Positions 14,000 to 27,400 of a DNA stretch of 64,000 bases are shown here, piece by piece. The DNA is taken from contig OX359248.1 of NCBI GenBank assembly GCA_947179485.1, forward strand, positions 27,289,378 to 27,353,377, in the 5' to 3' direction. The translations under genes were made by a program, and so were the position numbers. Positions within the stretch are counted from its first letter, which is position 1; each line of letters begins with the position of its first letter. Below the pieces are notes generated by a model. The model was not told where the DNA came from. It made no database searches and worked only from the letters and a program-made list of their open reading frames with translations. Source of the stretch: Allacma fusca (lineage: Eukaryota > Arthropoda > Collembola > Symphypleona > Sminthuridae).

Positions 14000-15503
14000 G
14001 AGTGCATAGTACCTGCAGGATCCAAAAGTATTTAAATGTCAATATACCCAAGATTTTTTTCAAATAGGACAATGAATTCCTTCCCAAGAAATTTAACGAC
14101 CCCTTCAATAAATGTCAAAGAAAATTGGCAAGATTTTTACGGGAAGTAAAATAAAACAACGAGCATAAATTATGAATTATGAAGACCTACTATTGTAGGG
14201 GACGCTATGAAGTAACGAGAGTTATTTCCCCCATCCAAACATTGACATGAGACAACAAAATTACAAATACGACCAATATATCCCTTTCCAATAATCCTCT
14301 CTTTGGGGAGTATTCCTTTTTTATTAGGATTTCAGGTAACTCTGTTACCTCAGGTCTGCAAACTTGTACGTGCAGTGAGCACTGGCTTCAAAACAGTCTG
14401 AGCAGTCTGTTTATTTGGCAACATTTTTATTACTTTCATTTTGGGCATCTGTAGAAAATGTGTCAGTTATTGCTGTAAATTTTCCAAGGAATGTCTCTAA
14501 CATGAATTTGTTGAATACATCCTCAAGAGCTCTGCCCTGTTGGTGAGTGCACAAATATGAATGTAAAATGACAATAATTATCATTCCTTGAAAAGTATAT
14601 AGGGAAAGTGAGTAGAAATATTCGGGCTACAATGAACCCAGTCGTAAAACCTTATGTATGGGGAGATTACTAGGAATACACAAAGGGTAACGTAGGAAAA
14701 GTAGGAATTATTTGAGAAAAATGCTTGCTTTTCTTATCACTCCTGGTTCATGCCAGGCGGAGACCGTGACGGTAACATAACAATTTACATTCTGGTGGTT
14801 TAACATTAGAGTCCAAACCCATAGATATAAATATTTGAGAAGTATACACCAGGATGACAAAAAAGATACTCCAAGGAGGAAATATTGGTTCAAGAGCCGG
14901 AGTCCTGCATTTAGGGAAAAGTCAGCACAAGGAAAGCAAGGAGAAGAGCTAGAAGGGGGTAAATTTTTCCGTGAAGAATGATGAGCAAGATTAGGTACGA
15001 ACGACAATGTCCTCCTGGGATGTAAAAAAACTGTAGCTATTTTTTAAAAGCAGACGAACCTGTAAACAAGTAACTTTGAAAAATGTAGGTAAAAGAATTA
15101 GTATTATTACACAAAAAGACTCGGAATATACACGGAGAGTCAGAATGACTTGGAATTATTAAACAGACAATTTCATTCAAAGTTCCGTTCCTACCCAACC
15201 ATCCTGTGTAGATACTAGTACTCAATAATAGGAGAAAAATCTCTATAATAGGTAACCACACTCATTTACGTATATGTTTTCGGGTTCAATTGTTGGGGGG
15301 GGGGAAAGATGACGGGTGCGCCTTTTCATGTAAGATCGTGTTTCAAATAGCAAGACGATTAACTCAATACAAGAGAGGTGGTACAATGTAAACAGTTTTC
15401 TTTAACTCGCTCAGCCTTCCACAATGCGAGTAAAAAAATCCTTCAACTTATGGGAACACACATCCACACAAATTCCGTACACAAACAGACAAATACACAC
15501 CAT

Positions 15504-15521
15504 TATCACTTGTAAGTGATA
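15504..15521. repeat. Perfect 8-bp stem palindrome
   Basis: TATCACTT and AAGTGATA are exact reverse complements around a 2-base centre. It is short and may be fortuitous in AT-rich DNA. Confidence 0.6.
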
Positions 15522-16835
15522 TCGTGCATTCATTATCCCCAATGTGTACACTGTACACTGCTCGCACATCAAATACAAAAAAATCCTTGACTACATTCCC
15601 TGCTTTGCATCTATAGCTATGGAGATCCGTAATAATTCAAGGGAAAAAGGAATAAGCAGTTGAGTACTTACGGCTTTAGTCAACAACCCTTGCTTTCACG
15701 ATAATTCGATGATGGTCACTGCACAGTTAGAGTCCAAAATCTTACGTATTTATTTTCACAGGTTTGGGAGTAGTTTTAACTCTACACTTCATACATACAC
15801 TTTACATAGTGTCTACTTTACCAGACCTACATAGATAGAATCTGAATATAGCCCATGCCCAGATTAATGTATCTCAGAGATTATACTTTCCCCAGGTGCA
15901 TGTCATACTTAATGTAAGTACAGTACACATGTATAATTATTTAACTTATCTATATCTACCTATAGATATAGGAACCATCATCCTTAAGAACTGTGGGTAT
16001 TATTATTATTGTTGTTATTGCTTGCTATGAAAGCCAAGGCTTGAGCATTGTTGCTATTGTAGCATTTGATTCTTGTCTGGTTCGCTCTCTTATATAGAGG
16101 AAATTACCGAAAATTTACGCTCCATCGTATCACAGCCTATAAAAGTTCTCTACCCGTTCCTATGCACACTCTCAGGATACATTTGGAATCACTTGAATAA
16201 AGAGGATCTCATTGTATTAGCATATTAATAGCTCACCAGGTAGGCGGGAAGACATGAGCAGGTCCTGGAGAAGATTTGGTCCACAGACAGAGAGGCAGCT
16301 TCTCCGTATAGTGGCATTCTGCCTCTAAAACACACATCATGAGATTTCCTATACTTACATTAGAAAAAGTATCCATAAGTTATATATGTACATGGATACA
16401 TACAAAAATTGTATTTGTAATATCCACTGGACTTCAAGTATGCTGTGATGCAATTTTATACATAAGGGAAGAAGGCACAGAATGCATACAGCTTAAAACA
16501 TGGATGTGCATACATGCATAGGTAATTATGTACATACATGAAATATTATTCTGACAATGAGAAGAACTGTATAGTACAGTAGTATAGTATGCTCATCCGT
16601 AAGATGAAGGGATGCAGTGGATACTAGGAAGGACTAGGAAGATATGAAGAGACTCCAGAGAGAAGGAAGTTACAGAGAGCGCCGAACAGTCTCAGGTGTT
16701 TCCCTTGAGGCAATCTAAGACGAGAAAATACCTCAGCATCTAAAACCCAATTGACTTTTCTAACCTGTAAGATGCCCGCTCCAATCCAATTACCTCTCTT
16801 CCATTTGTTCTCACTGGAGAAGGAACTAATATATG

Positions 16836-16839
<4 letters not shown>

Positions 16840-16871
<32 letters not shown>
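16840..16871. repeat. (CT)n microsatellite
   Basis: This is an uninterrupted CT run of about 16 units. Confidence 0.97.
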
Positions 16872-16872
<1 letters not shown>

Positions 16873-17200
16873 CGTTATAAGGTTCGTACCGATGAACTGA
16901 CTCACTGAGAGCATACATAGAAAGAGTAAAGAAGCCAAGGTGTGAATTACAAATGATCTTTGAGCAAAATCCTGGTATATTGATGGGAGGGAATTATCCA
17001 TACCTTGAGCCTTAAGTTCAACTTATGACCATAAGATATTTGTTAATTCCTTGAAAAATCTTAAAACTCCGAGAGGGTGTTGGAGTTTGTGTAAACTAAT
17101 TTCTCTCTTCTTTTGTCCGCTCCACTCTGTCTACCAGAACCTCTGAGGAATGAGTATGTAGATACTTCAAAGTGATACACTACCTCACTCCTATAGCTTC

Positions 17201-17204
17201 CCTT

Positions 17205-17240
<36 letters not shown>
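17201..17240. repeat. CT-rich tract / (CT)n, likely splice polypyrimidine tract
   Basis: CCTTCTCCCTCTCC grades into a pure CT run that ends nine bases before a CACAG acceptor at 17245-17249. It is both a microsatellite and a strong polypyrimidine tract for the exon that follows. Confidence 0.9.
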
Positions 17241-17249
17241 ATCCCACAG

Positions 17250-17434
17250 AAGGAACCCCGGCCAGTACTTGAAAGTGGTTGAGCTACAGGATTACGTGGT
17301 CAAAACCAACAGATTTTCGGCTTTTTCACTCACTTTTCCATTCATTCTCGCACCCCTGTGCTTGGATTATGGACACGTACGCCGAGGATGATACAGAGGA
17401 TTATACCGATGAGAAGCTTAGTGTGTACATTTCT
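17250..17434 (+). CDS. Candidate first coding exon (5' UTR plus start), unknown protein
   Basis: The acceptor is a long CT tract followed by ATCCCACAG. The donor is TCT|GTGAGT at 17435. Between them an ATG at 17369 (context GATTATGGAC) opens the frame MDTYAEDDTEDYTDEKLSVY, then I-S, and reaches the donor without a stop in phase 0. This gives a 22-residue, strongly acidic N-terminus with no signal peptide, and 119 bases of 5' untranslated leader. The leader also has an open frame beginning RNPGQYLKVVELQDYVVKT, which ends at a stop just after the ATG. If that frame is the real one, the exon would have to end earlier at a weaker donor. The combination of acceptor, start and donor is the best gene signal in the window. 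The gene would run rightwards through a long intron. I do not recognise the product. Confidence 0.4.
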
Positions 17435-18341
17435 GTGAGTACACACATTTGTACATTCTATATATGTAACAACAACATTTAGATACTCATTCATCCATTG
17501 TAAAACTCCTTGTTCACGGAAAATTCTTTTCTCCACATACAATTCCGTTCAGTACTGTGGAGATGGACCATGACACTTGATTAGAGTCTTGGATTTTTCA
17601 ATGTAAGCTCAATGAGACTGCATTTATCCTGTTTTCTATTGAGCAAGTATACATACCATTACCTTATTATCCTCTCTGCGGATATTTACATCAAATCTGT
17701 GAGTCAAAGTAGACCGACAACTGATTTCATTTTGTCTTATTGAGGCTCAAAATAAATGATTTTAACACATACAGATCCTTGGAATGGTTCCGGTGGGAAT
17801 TCCTTGCATTCTGCACGCCTTCCCTACAATACTGTAATAATGCTAACTTGTTACACATTTTCCCTTTTCAGGAATTCCAAGACCTGACTTTAACTTCAGT
17901 GGTTTTATTTACGAGGCTGGTTTTTATAATAATTTAAGCATTTGAAAACTCTTTCCATTGAAATTCCTCACTTCACCCGCCCATTCCCCTGTACTTTACC
18001 CGCTCGTTGATATTGGGACTCTAAATTAATTTTTAAATTCCATCGATCCATAATATACCCTTTAACAAAATATGAGTCTCACTCAGAGTAAAAATCCTTT
18101 TCTGAAGGCCTCCCTCACATTCTTTCCAATTATTCTATTTCCCAGTCTTGACAAGCGGCACTAACTCCGAATGTAAAAATATCACGAAGAGTTCTGCCCA
18201 ATGTTCTGTCTATATGGCTGGGCTGAAATTAATAACTAATAATAGAATTATTAATCTTCCTAACAGGAGTAATTTGATTTTGTCAATAAATGTGTAGAGA
18301 GTAGATATATCTACAGTACAAGCTTTAAGCTGAAATTAAGG

Positions 18342-18473
18342 ATGGAGAGTTTGAAAATGTTTATAAATGAAGCCATTGACCCTCACTCATGGGCAGACGG
18401 TCAATCCTGGGATATGAGCGGTGGGCACGGAGACTTCAAAGGAATATCACCTGAACAGAAGGATATACATAAG
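18342..18473 (+). CDS. Candidate coding exon, unknown product
   Basis: An open frame of exactly 44 codons runs from ATG to a donor-like AAG|GTAGAC at 18474. It reads MESLKMFINEAIDPHSWADG, then a glycine/histidine/aspartate-rich part, and ends SPEQKDIHK. Codon content and residues look more protein-like than the flanks, and the part beyond the donor loses that look. The acceptor is uncertain: CTACAG at 18316 has only a poor pyrimidine tract and leaves one unpaired base. It lies about 0.9 kb downstream of the candidate start exon on the same strand, so it could be the next exon of that gene only if a different acceptor is used, for example after GGAG at 18347 in phase 0. No domain is recognised. 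Confidence 0.22.
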
Positions 18474-18695
18474 GTAGACTACATGTATATCTATACTCTG
18501 AGTGAGGGAGATGACAAAGTGCCGTATCGTCATCGTATGGACAACATGTACTTGGAATGTCATGGTTATAAATCGATTTCTCGGGTTCTTTCTTTTCTTC
18601 TCCTACAAAACTCTATATGTTTGACTCACGCCGCTACCCTTCAAATTCCCCGTATAGTCTGTATATGTATATCCTTAGATTTTACTAGCTTTTAA

Positions 18696-20516
18696 TAAGG
18701 AGTAGTAAAAGTGGGGGATGTAATACTATGCCGGGCGTGCTTGGTGTTAACATTCCTGCAGAAAATCCATTTACAGATATTTAGCCCCTCATTTTAAAAT
18801 TCAGGGACTAATTGCTAACAGTAAGTAAGTAAGAATTCAAGTAGATAATCTTCTGAACATGCTTGGAGTACTAAGTATGCAGATAGTATTGTATCTGTTC
18901 AGGAGAGAACTGTCAGTGTAATTGCATATGCGGAGAAACAACTCTTGGCATTTCCATGATTTATTACAGCAAATTCTCTCATTCCCACTGCAACTGGGTT
19001 TTTACAAGGTTTCCACCACCACATAAAAATCTACATGTATCGTGCTTAGACTACCTCTTCCACCTGATGCAGGCTCAGGCGTAACAATAATGTATGGTGA
19101 ACTTGCTATTTGCAATCCAAAATCATACGAGCATATTTGTGACACTAAGCATTAACTTAAATATATTGCTCTTATTAATGTACTAAATTACTTCATATTT
19201 AATTCCATATTTCAGAAATAAGATTGTCCTTGAAGGAATCCTTCAATTGAGAGTCTCCCCCATATGTATATGATACCGTATAGAAATAGAAAGTTGGAAA
19301 TATTTTTTAAATAAAAAAGAACGGGCAAACGTTGAATGAATCCTGCTTGAATTTATACCTGCATAGATACAGATATTTGAAATAATGTTTTCAGTTCAAA
19401 TAAACAAATCAGTTGTACTGTAGATCCTGAACGCGCGTTCACAATGGATGTAACACTGGGAGAACTTCACAGCCAGAAATAATTACTTTATTTATTGAGA
19501 AATGCCTCAATTTGTAACATACAGTGAGGAATAAATAATCATCAATAGTGTACTATGTACCAGGTTGTACACATTGTTTTTAACATTTCAAGCGTACAGG
19601 TAGAAAATATGAGTTCAGGTGAAGTTCATATTATATGCTTGGATCAACTGCTGCGGGAACTTCAGAGGGAAAAATTATGCACAGGCCCAGCACACTTATG
19701 ATGGATTAGACGGTTGCTCTTTTGCCTGAGCCAGAGAGCCTTACTCCAATTGGATTTGGACAACTCTGCTAATATTATCACAGGAAATTTATGGATTCGA
19801 TTATCATCATGCCATGCTATCATGCATTTGACGCAAAAATCCTATCATCTATTTCTACTCCCACTACTATCTCTATGCTCGGCCAAGACGGAGATAGAAG
19901 AATACGTAGGACTACAATAATAATTCAAGTTACAAATTGTAGACGAAAGTATCCGGCTATATATCATAGAAGGCTAAGTATAAGTTCCGGAGATACAGAG
20001 AGCTCGATGGCATTATGTTGTTAGAATCTGAAATGGAGTTTTTGGTACCGGGCCGACAGACAGTCTGTCTACTTTGCCGCACGAAGCAAACCAAAAGGAA
20101 ATAATGTGATAGAGAAACTCCCTCGGGATCTTCCCATAGCATCGCACCGGTCTGACTGAGCATGAATGGTAAATATGCACGAATCTGAAAATACATTTTA
20201 CTTTATTCTTTATTAACTTATACTAGACACAAGTATCCAAATGAATTACTTCTGAGAGTCGATTGTTCCGGAATGAAATTAATGGAAGGTCTCATAATTA
20301 AATTAAATATTACCAAGAATCCTCCACCGATTGTTCAAAATTAGACCCAACCATATACCTCCTCCTCCTGCATGTGTGTCTTCTTGTTAGTCTAATAACT
20401 TTTAAATGTAACTTTTCCCGAGATTAATTACTTTATGGGAGGAAGCGCCTGAGCTCTGAAGTATCATTGGAAAAGTATGGGTTTCTTCAGGGAAACTATA
20501 CTCCCTGTAATCCTTT

Positions 20517-20518
<2 letters not shown>
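18696..20518. other. Noncoding stretch
   Basis: I see nothing supportable in this AT-rich sequence. Short frames at 19714-20196 overlap on both strands and show no domain. Confidence 0.45.

Positions 20519-20552
<34 letters not shown>
20519..20552. repeat. (TC)n microsatellite
   Basis: This is an uninterrupted TC run of about 17 units. Confidence 0.97.
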
Positions 20553-20556
<4 letters not shown>

Positions 20557-21009
20557 AGAAATTGAAATCCATTTTTGGGATGTTCAGACTAGCGTGAAAT
20601 CACAAGTTTTCCTGAATATTTCATCTGTCGTTCCATAAGAGTGCCCCCGAGAAATAACCTTATTTTCTTCCCTTGGGTATAGTCAACTCTCCAAATCAGC
20701 CTCAAAGTTCTCCTCCGGTGCTGCATGTTAGAAACACAAGCTATAGATCAATCCTAATAGTATTCTTCCTTGAACTGGAACACAATCAAAAAATTTTCAT
20801 ATAAACTATACTAGCGTATATATTCCTATGACTTGTGTTGTCATAAGGGTGGACGAGTATAAACACATGAGGAGCATGTTCCAGTGGTTTACTTTAAAAT
20901 GCACACAGTATACAACATACAAATATATACAATGTATGAGTTCTCGATTCATATTAGTGTCATGTAATAAATCAAAAAAAGAAGCAGAAATAAGTATAGA
21001 AGAGTGAGG

Positions 21010-21035
21010 AAGAGAGAGAGAGAGAGAGAGAGAGA
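21010..21035. repeat. (AG)n microsatellite
   Basis: This is a pure AG run of about 13 units, followed after a short gap by a second shorter GA run to about 21052. Confidence 0.95.
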
Positions 21036-21052
21036 TGGAAATGGAGAGAGAG

Positions 21053-24000
21053 CAAGTGGGAAAAAATCTATCGTTCACAATGCTCAGTGTGAATTAAATA
21101 GTGAATACAAATGAAGCTCCGTTGTGAACCATCTATTAATATGTCATAAGGATGTATCGACATACAAATAACCCATAAACAGGCGGGATACAATTTTCCC
21201 CTTTTCCAAAATGACTGCAGCATGATGGTCAATGCGTGTGAATCCATCATGTGCTATTCAACATAGTGCCCAACAACAACCATGCAGAATTTCAAGGAGA
21301 CATGTAAAAGGAGCTAATAATGGACTTCATCTAACAATCAACTACAAACATCTAATAATGCTCAAACATGTGATAATCCACAATGTGAGGAGGAACTGTC
21401 CGGGGAAAAAACTTATTTTTCTACGCTTTTACTCCCTCTATGTCCTCCCCAATTTATATAGGAACTGTTGAATGTGACAATATGGAGGAGAGTCAATATA
21501 GACATTAATATATCTTTTACAATGACAATATTAGTTTGATGACCAAACCCAATAATTGTCATCGGGATAAGGAAAAAATAACTTGAGTGTGAGTAAAAAA
21601 AGCTTTGGAAAAAAATTCATATTTGACAGGACATAGAGAGTCTCGTCCGTGCATATATGGAGTTCCTATTGGTATTTACATTATGCCGAGAATTATAATA
21701 GACAGGAACGTAGTTTATTTGTTCGAAGTGACTAATGGCTTTGTAGTTGATCATTTTCTCCTGTCCATCCTGTATCTACCTCCAAGCTTGTAGGACCTAT
21801 GTACATACTAATTATAGGTACATACGTGGTTGGACACCTTAGCCCTAAGTTTAACAATACAAAGGCGCGTTTCTCACATATCCTGTCATTCAACTGACAC
21901 ACACGCTCTCCTAAGTAATAATGTAATCTTTTTGCTCATGTAACTATATGTGAAAGATGAATTTATAATTTATTGTCAGGTTGGAAATAGCCCAGCTGAG
22001 TATTCACATGACACCTTCGGCATTGTCATTGGTATTCTATCGGGCGAATAAACATTTACATTAAGCTTTTTTATTGTCACCTTCACTGGGGAATCTATCA
22101 TGTCCTGTCATAATAGCACACGAAGGCCGTGGGTCATGAAGCACAAGTCATTGGACACACAAAAAAAAAGACCGTAGAGCCCATTGCTCTAAGGGCTGAC
22201 TAATTTAGGAATTAAAGGTAATCAAGTTAAAATCAAGATAGTAAATACCCTGGGAAATACAAATACAGTACTGTGTACTTAAATGGGAGTCCACATGTGA
22301 GAATTAAAAATTCACGGAGAGGGCATCATTTGTACCCCATAAATCCTGACTACGTAAAGAGAATGGATATTAGCCGAGTGAAAGGTCAATTATCAGATTT
22401 AAATTACAGATTAAATGGCAAGAGGAGATGAGGAAGACGACCAAAGGGGATTCATTTCAAAGGGAATATCCTTTGCAAAGTTACTTCATTGGTGTTAGGA
22501 ATGGACATCAAGTGGAAGATCCACCTGCTTTTAAAACTTGAGAGCAGTTAATTAACTCTGGTCAAAGTACTGAAATGAAAGATTGTGGAAAAAATAAATT
22601 ACTTGTCGAATTGGCTTCTGTAAGAGATAAATTATCGGGAAAAGTCAACGCTTTTCCAATACACCAATTAATTGCCTGCCAAATACTTTCGAGCAAAAAA
22701 TCACCTTCGTGGCATTTCTGGGAGACAAACTACTCTCTATAAGTGAGGATGGGAAACCGGTGTGTTTTTTTTTAAACAGAATATTCAGAGATTTGTTGCC
22801 TCAAAAGAAATGTAATTCCTTCCATGTATTTTACAATACAGTATACTTACACAGAATACATTCCCCTCATATTTAAAATATGTCAACAATTTGTCATGAA
22901 GAAAGTTAAACTTTTAGCAGTACTTCACAAAATAAATAATCACATACTACTCCCTATATATCACCCTGCTACTACGCTAACGTGTACATGTCCTGTCCCT
23001 TAGCATTTCCTTGACTGTAGCACATCTCTACCTGTGTGTAAAGATCTAGGTAAAAACTTATCAGGGACATCACAACTGGGAATTTGCACAGGGACGGAGA
23101 TAAAATCAAGACTGTATTTATCTCCGTTGATAGTATTTTAAATGTTTTATTAATTAATACTTCTGGAGCTTTAATGTATGGTAATTTGTATATTTTGCAG
23201 AGCCAGTTGGGTTGTTTACGAATACTTGTTTCCAACATCCCAGCGTTCTACACATTCTTCAAGTGGTTTTTTTATTTACTTTAGCCATTCAACTTGTTTG
23301 TCTTGAATGATGCCCTTTGCACTTGAACATTGAATAAATATTTAATCCTTTTTTTCCATGCTGAGCCTCCACGGCTGAGATTCTATTGTGCTGATCCCAT
23401 TGTTACATTGTGAATGTGTGACGCGTCGCTTGAATCAAAAGCCACAGATGTTTTAATAGTCAGTCATCTAGAAATGATCATCTTTCTCCACGGGTTAACT
23501 CCATCATTGGATACTTACATACATACGTGAGCATACATATGTACATACATAGCTCCTACCACTCATCATCCGCTGGACTCTCACCCTCAACTCTGATCGT
23601 ATGTCATTTTTGGAGTGTGAGTAAAGTACATATGCAATATCTAATTATATAGATAGTCCGAAGTGAACCCCGATATATGATCAGCAGCAGCTTAGACTTT
23701 TGAAGGTCCTATTCATATGACGGCCCATAATAATATGTTCATGTGCCATTGCCTAGCTGTCATGTCATCGTCATCATCCTAGGTCTCCGTTATTGATACA
23801 CCTTGCTTTATGTTGCGCATATTACAAATGTAATAGTATTAGCTGGGAGTCTCTGCTCAACGAAGTATCCGAAGCTCCTTTTTTCCCTGTATAGCGCACA
23901 TAATTACACAGTAATACATACTGGGGGATACCACTCATGAGTTATTTTACACTTTGGAGTTGTTTATACACAGATACAACAAAATAATAGGGAAGCATGT

Positions 24001-24350
24001 GCTTGATCCTTTAAGCAGAATAAATGCTACATCATAAGTGATTTGTTCAGAAAGGAAAAACAAGATAAGCTCCAGTCCCCGTTGGAGCACGCTGCTCCAT
24101 ACAACACAAGCAGTCACAGAATTTAATTCCACAAGTAACAAAAGAATCTCAGGTATTTTCTCCCAGAGTGTTCCAAAACATTAATGATACGAAAAATGTT
24201 GATGTATCATCCATCCGAAAAAATAGATATCTTCTTCAAGGCTACAACCATCAGATACAGCTCCGATAGAGATTTCCTGAACAATGAGAATGTTCCAAAG
24301 GAGAATCATTCCGATTTTTCCAGCATTTGATGTTTTATGTATCTATATAG
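21053..24350. other. Noncoding stretch
   Basis: I see no supportable gene. TACATAC/TACATATGTACATAC palindromic words cluster at about 23512-23552. Confidence 0.45.
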
Positions 24351-24448
24351 TGGAGACCAAGACTCTAGGTCTTACAGGAGAATTGTACTGTTTGTACCCC
24401 AACAACTCCTATATCTATACATATGGTCGTTACAGAAATTTAAAAGGT
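24351..24448 (+). CDS. Weak exon candidate
   Basis: A 98-base open stretch lies between an acceptor-like TATATAG (24350) and a strong donor GGT|GTAAGT (24449). It contains LTGELYCLYPNNSYIYTYGR followed by YRNLKG. The donor is good but the acceptor is weak, and the frame stays open beyond the donor as well, so the boundaries are not forced. The next 200 bases have overlapping open frames on both strands. I recognise no family. Confidence 0.13.
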
Positions 24449-27400
24449 GTAAGTACAAACAAAAGACTGAGCCTTGGTTCATTGAGTTCCTTGAATACAG
24501 TCGACTTTGTTGTTAGCAAAAAGAAAAGAAACTCTCATAGGGGTGAGCAGTATGAGCGTTGTGTTCTACGGTCCGGTCTTTTGGTTTCAGGAGATTGGTC
24601 ATGGAAAACAATCTTCAGACTCCTTTCTCTTTGGTTTAGATGAATCGACCTATTGCTACATTCTCCCGTCTCTCTGTGGAAAACCGTCAAGCCGCAAAGT
24701 TCACACAGAATTTTGCTTAGCAATTACGATTGAGTGTCTACTTTTATCACACACAACTCACTCGAAAATTCTCCTACGGTTCCCAACACAATGGAGCATG
24801 CTAAAAGTATACACGGATATAATACAAAGGTTATGAAATCAGAATGCTAATATTTACGCGATGCATACGGTAATCATGCATAGGTAGATACATAAGTCCT
24901 TAAACAAATTGTTAGCTTATAGGAATTCCCCAGCTGAGGCTATCAAATGTCAGTTAGGTTTATATACTCATGTAAAGGTACAGATCCTACTGAGAGAAGT
25001 CAACATATGAATAGATGGATGCAATTTTAAAATGGAATATTACTGTTGTTGAGGAAGCCATAAGCTACCATCATTGATAGTATTCAAGTATTCAAACAAT
25101 AATGGTCACGTCTAAACTGCATGAGTTCGTTCTCCAAAGACACTTTCACAGAGCTGAGTGTTTTCCCGTGTACTTTTTAACTGTTTATAAAAACACTCAA
25201 TATAATAGTCTCGTATGGATTTATTGAAAACCGCAACACAAAGTAAAAAGGGCAAATGAGCGTGAAAGTACAAAGTAAAGTTTTCTTTGAAACACTTTGA
25301 TTTTTAGGGATCTACATACATATATACATATTCTGAACCTTAGCTGCTCTAGCCAGAGTTTGCTCTGTATTTCCAATCATCCATTTGCAACGCTTTGGGC
25401 TCATACTATTTTCAACCACAGGTCCATACTTTAAAACTGTACCCCAACTTTTGTTGCAGAATTAAAAGCGAGTAATGCTTGTGTACATAATCACTTCCTA
25501 AATCATATTTTGATTCTCATTTATATAATTATATTTATATATGAGTGAATCTACTGTGTGTATCCCTACTTACAAACGTTAGTTCCTGTGCAGACCCGTA
25601 ATACAAAAGATACATTTTGTAATATGTAAGTAAATGAAAAAGATTCAAAGACAAAGGAGCAGAAAACCGCATTAAATTGATACGATTTGAGAAAGGTATT
25701 TCAAGAAAGGAAGCAAGCTAAAATTTTGTGGATTAAGGCGTTTCCTCCTGCATCTTCTGATAAAGTGACTCTTTAGGATTTCTCTGAAGATTCTTCCTCC
25801 CTACCAGAAAAGTTACATGCTCATGCAGACTATTTGGTTTACAATTATGTATGTACAGTACAAGAATAATTTAATTAACCAAGAGTCCAAATAAATTCCA
25901 ATTTGAAAATAATTACGTAATAACGTTACAATATCCAGTGGGTTTACTAAAAAGAACTTGAGCCCTTAAACAGTAATTTCGTTGCAGAAAACATATTATT
26001 AGAAATGATTGATCATTTATATCTCTAGTCCCAACTGACCTACTGCGGGGTTACATCCCTCGACTGATTCCGTAACCAAATTTGACAGTTGTTCACAGTT
26101 GATAAGGAACACAGATCCGGAACCCAAAGCGAGTGTTTAAGTTTATAACGAAATGTCAAATTTGTGTGGCGTGCGTGAACTTCATGAATTCATCACGGAG
26201 GCAGCCACTGTGACAATTGGAGGGATACTCAATGAAATACTTTGACGTTGGTTAGTTGCCAAGCTATAGATGACTATCTACTACGTACATATGAGCAAAA
26301 TCAACCTCGGTTAGTCAATTCTTACATAAAAAGAGCAATATGTAATTTTATATATTATGTATATATAGGTACAGGAGGACGATATCCAAACTCACAATGA
26401 CATGAGCATCATTCGAATGAGAAATGAGACTACATTGGTACATAACAGGCCTGTATGTGCAGAGCGGTTTGGAAATTAAACCGAGAAAAAATACTTCCGT
26501 CTCACACCCCTTTTATACACAACATTTGATAATCATAATAACCACTGTTACATTATATGACGAGCCCTGTCACAAGAAAGAAAGTTTATCGGATAAAATC
26601 CTTTGAGGCATATGTTCATTCAATGCATGAATACTGCATTCATACATAGAGTACATACATATATAATTACATTACATAGATATTATTATGTATGTAATGG
26701 ATATGTATTCACATCCAAATAGCTTGATATAAGTTCAATTTACAGTTGGACCAAAAATTGGCCCCAGCCACAATAATGGCCCTAAAGGGTTATTGCAAGA
26801 GCCTCCAATAAAACTTTTAAAGTTGTGTAGGATATATCTGTTATAAAAGAAAATAAAATTATTATAATTTCTAATAAGCGTACCATAACGGCTAGTCAAC
26901 TCGATCACAAGAGACATTACCCATATTTGAACCTCGTTCCGAATCCATTTCCTATGGGGTTTACACATGGATGTGGAGTTGTCCCCATTCATTAGCATAT
27001 TGAGCTACTCCTCAATCCTATGAATACAGGGAGGATACCACACACACAAAAAAATCAAGGAAGTATTTCACGATATTCGTGTTTGCTCAATCGTGACAAT
27101 AATACACTCATTAGGAAGACAGTAAGTCAATTTATATTCCCTTATCATTCACGTTCAGATTTACTATTCCTATAAATTACAAATTGGAAAGTTTCTCTTC
27201 TCCGACTCCTCTCTGGCAAAAAAAAAAAAAGGTTACGGCTGTTCATTAAATAAAAATAATCCCACACAGTCCTTGTTTGAATTTCCATAATTTATTTTGA
27301 TGGAAGTTTTTCAAGATTTATTTGAATTCCTAAAAATAAATTGGGCTGTTGCTAAAAACAAAAACAAAAATACTTTTATACGGATTTGATTTACAACAGC

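Larger units (their letters stand above)
13998..17200. other. Noncoding stretch
   Basis: I see no supportable gene. The stretch contains a run of ten G bases at 15295-15304, a small palindromic stem at 15504-15521 (TATCACTT, GT, AAGTGATA), and a CT array at 16840-16871. The minus frame at 16624-17001 runs through that CT array and is not credible as a gene. Confidence 0.5.

Noticed and set aside
13846-14108. Arg-Glu and Leu-Ser repeat frames on both strands
   Set aside because: They are translations of the GA microsatellite.
16960-16985. TTGAGCAAAAT resembling miR-87
   Set aside because: Only the first 11 bases match and no opposing arm is present on either side.
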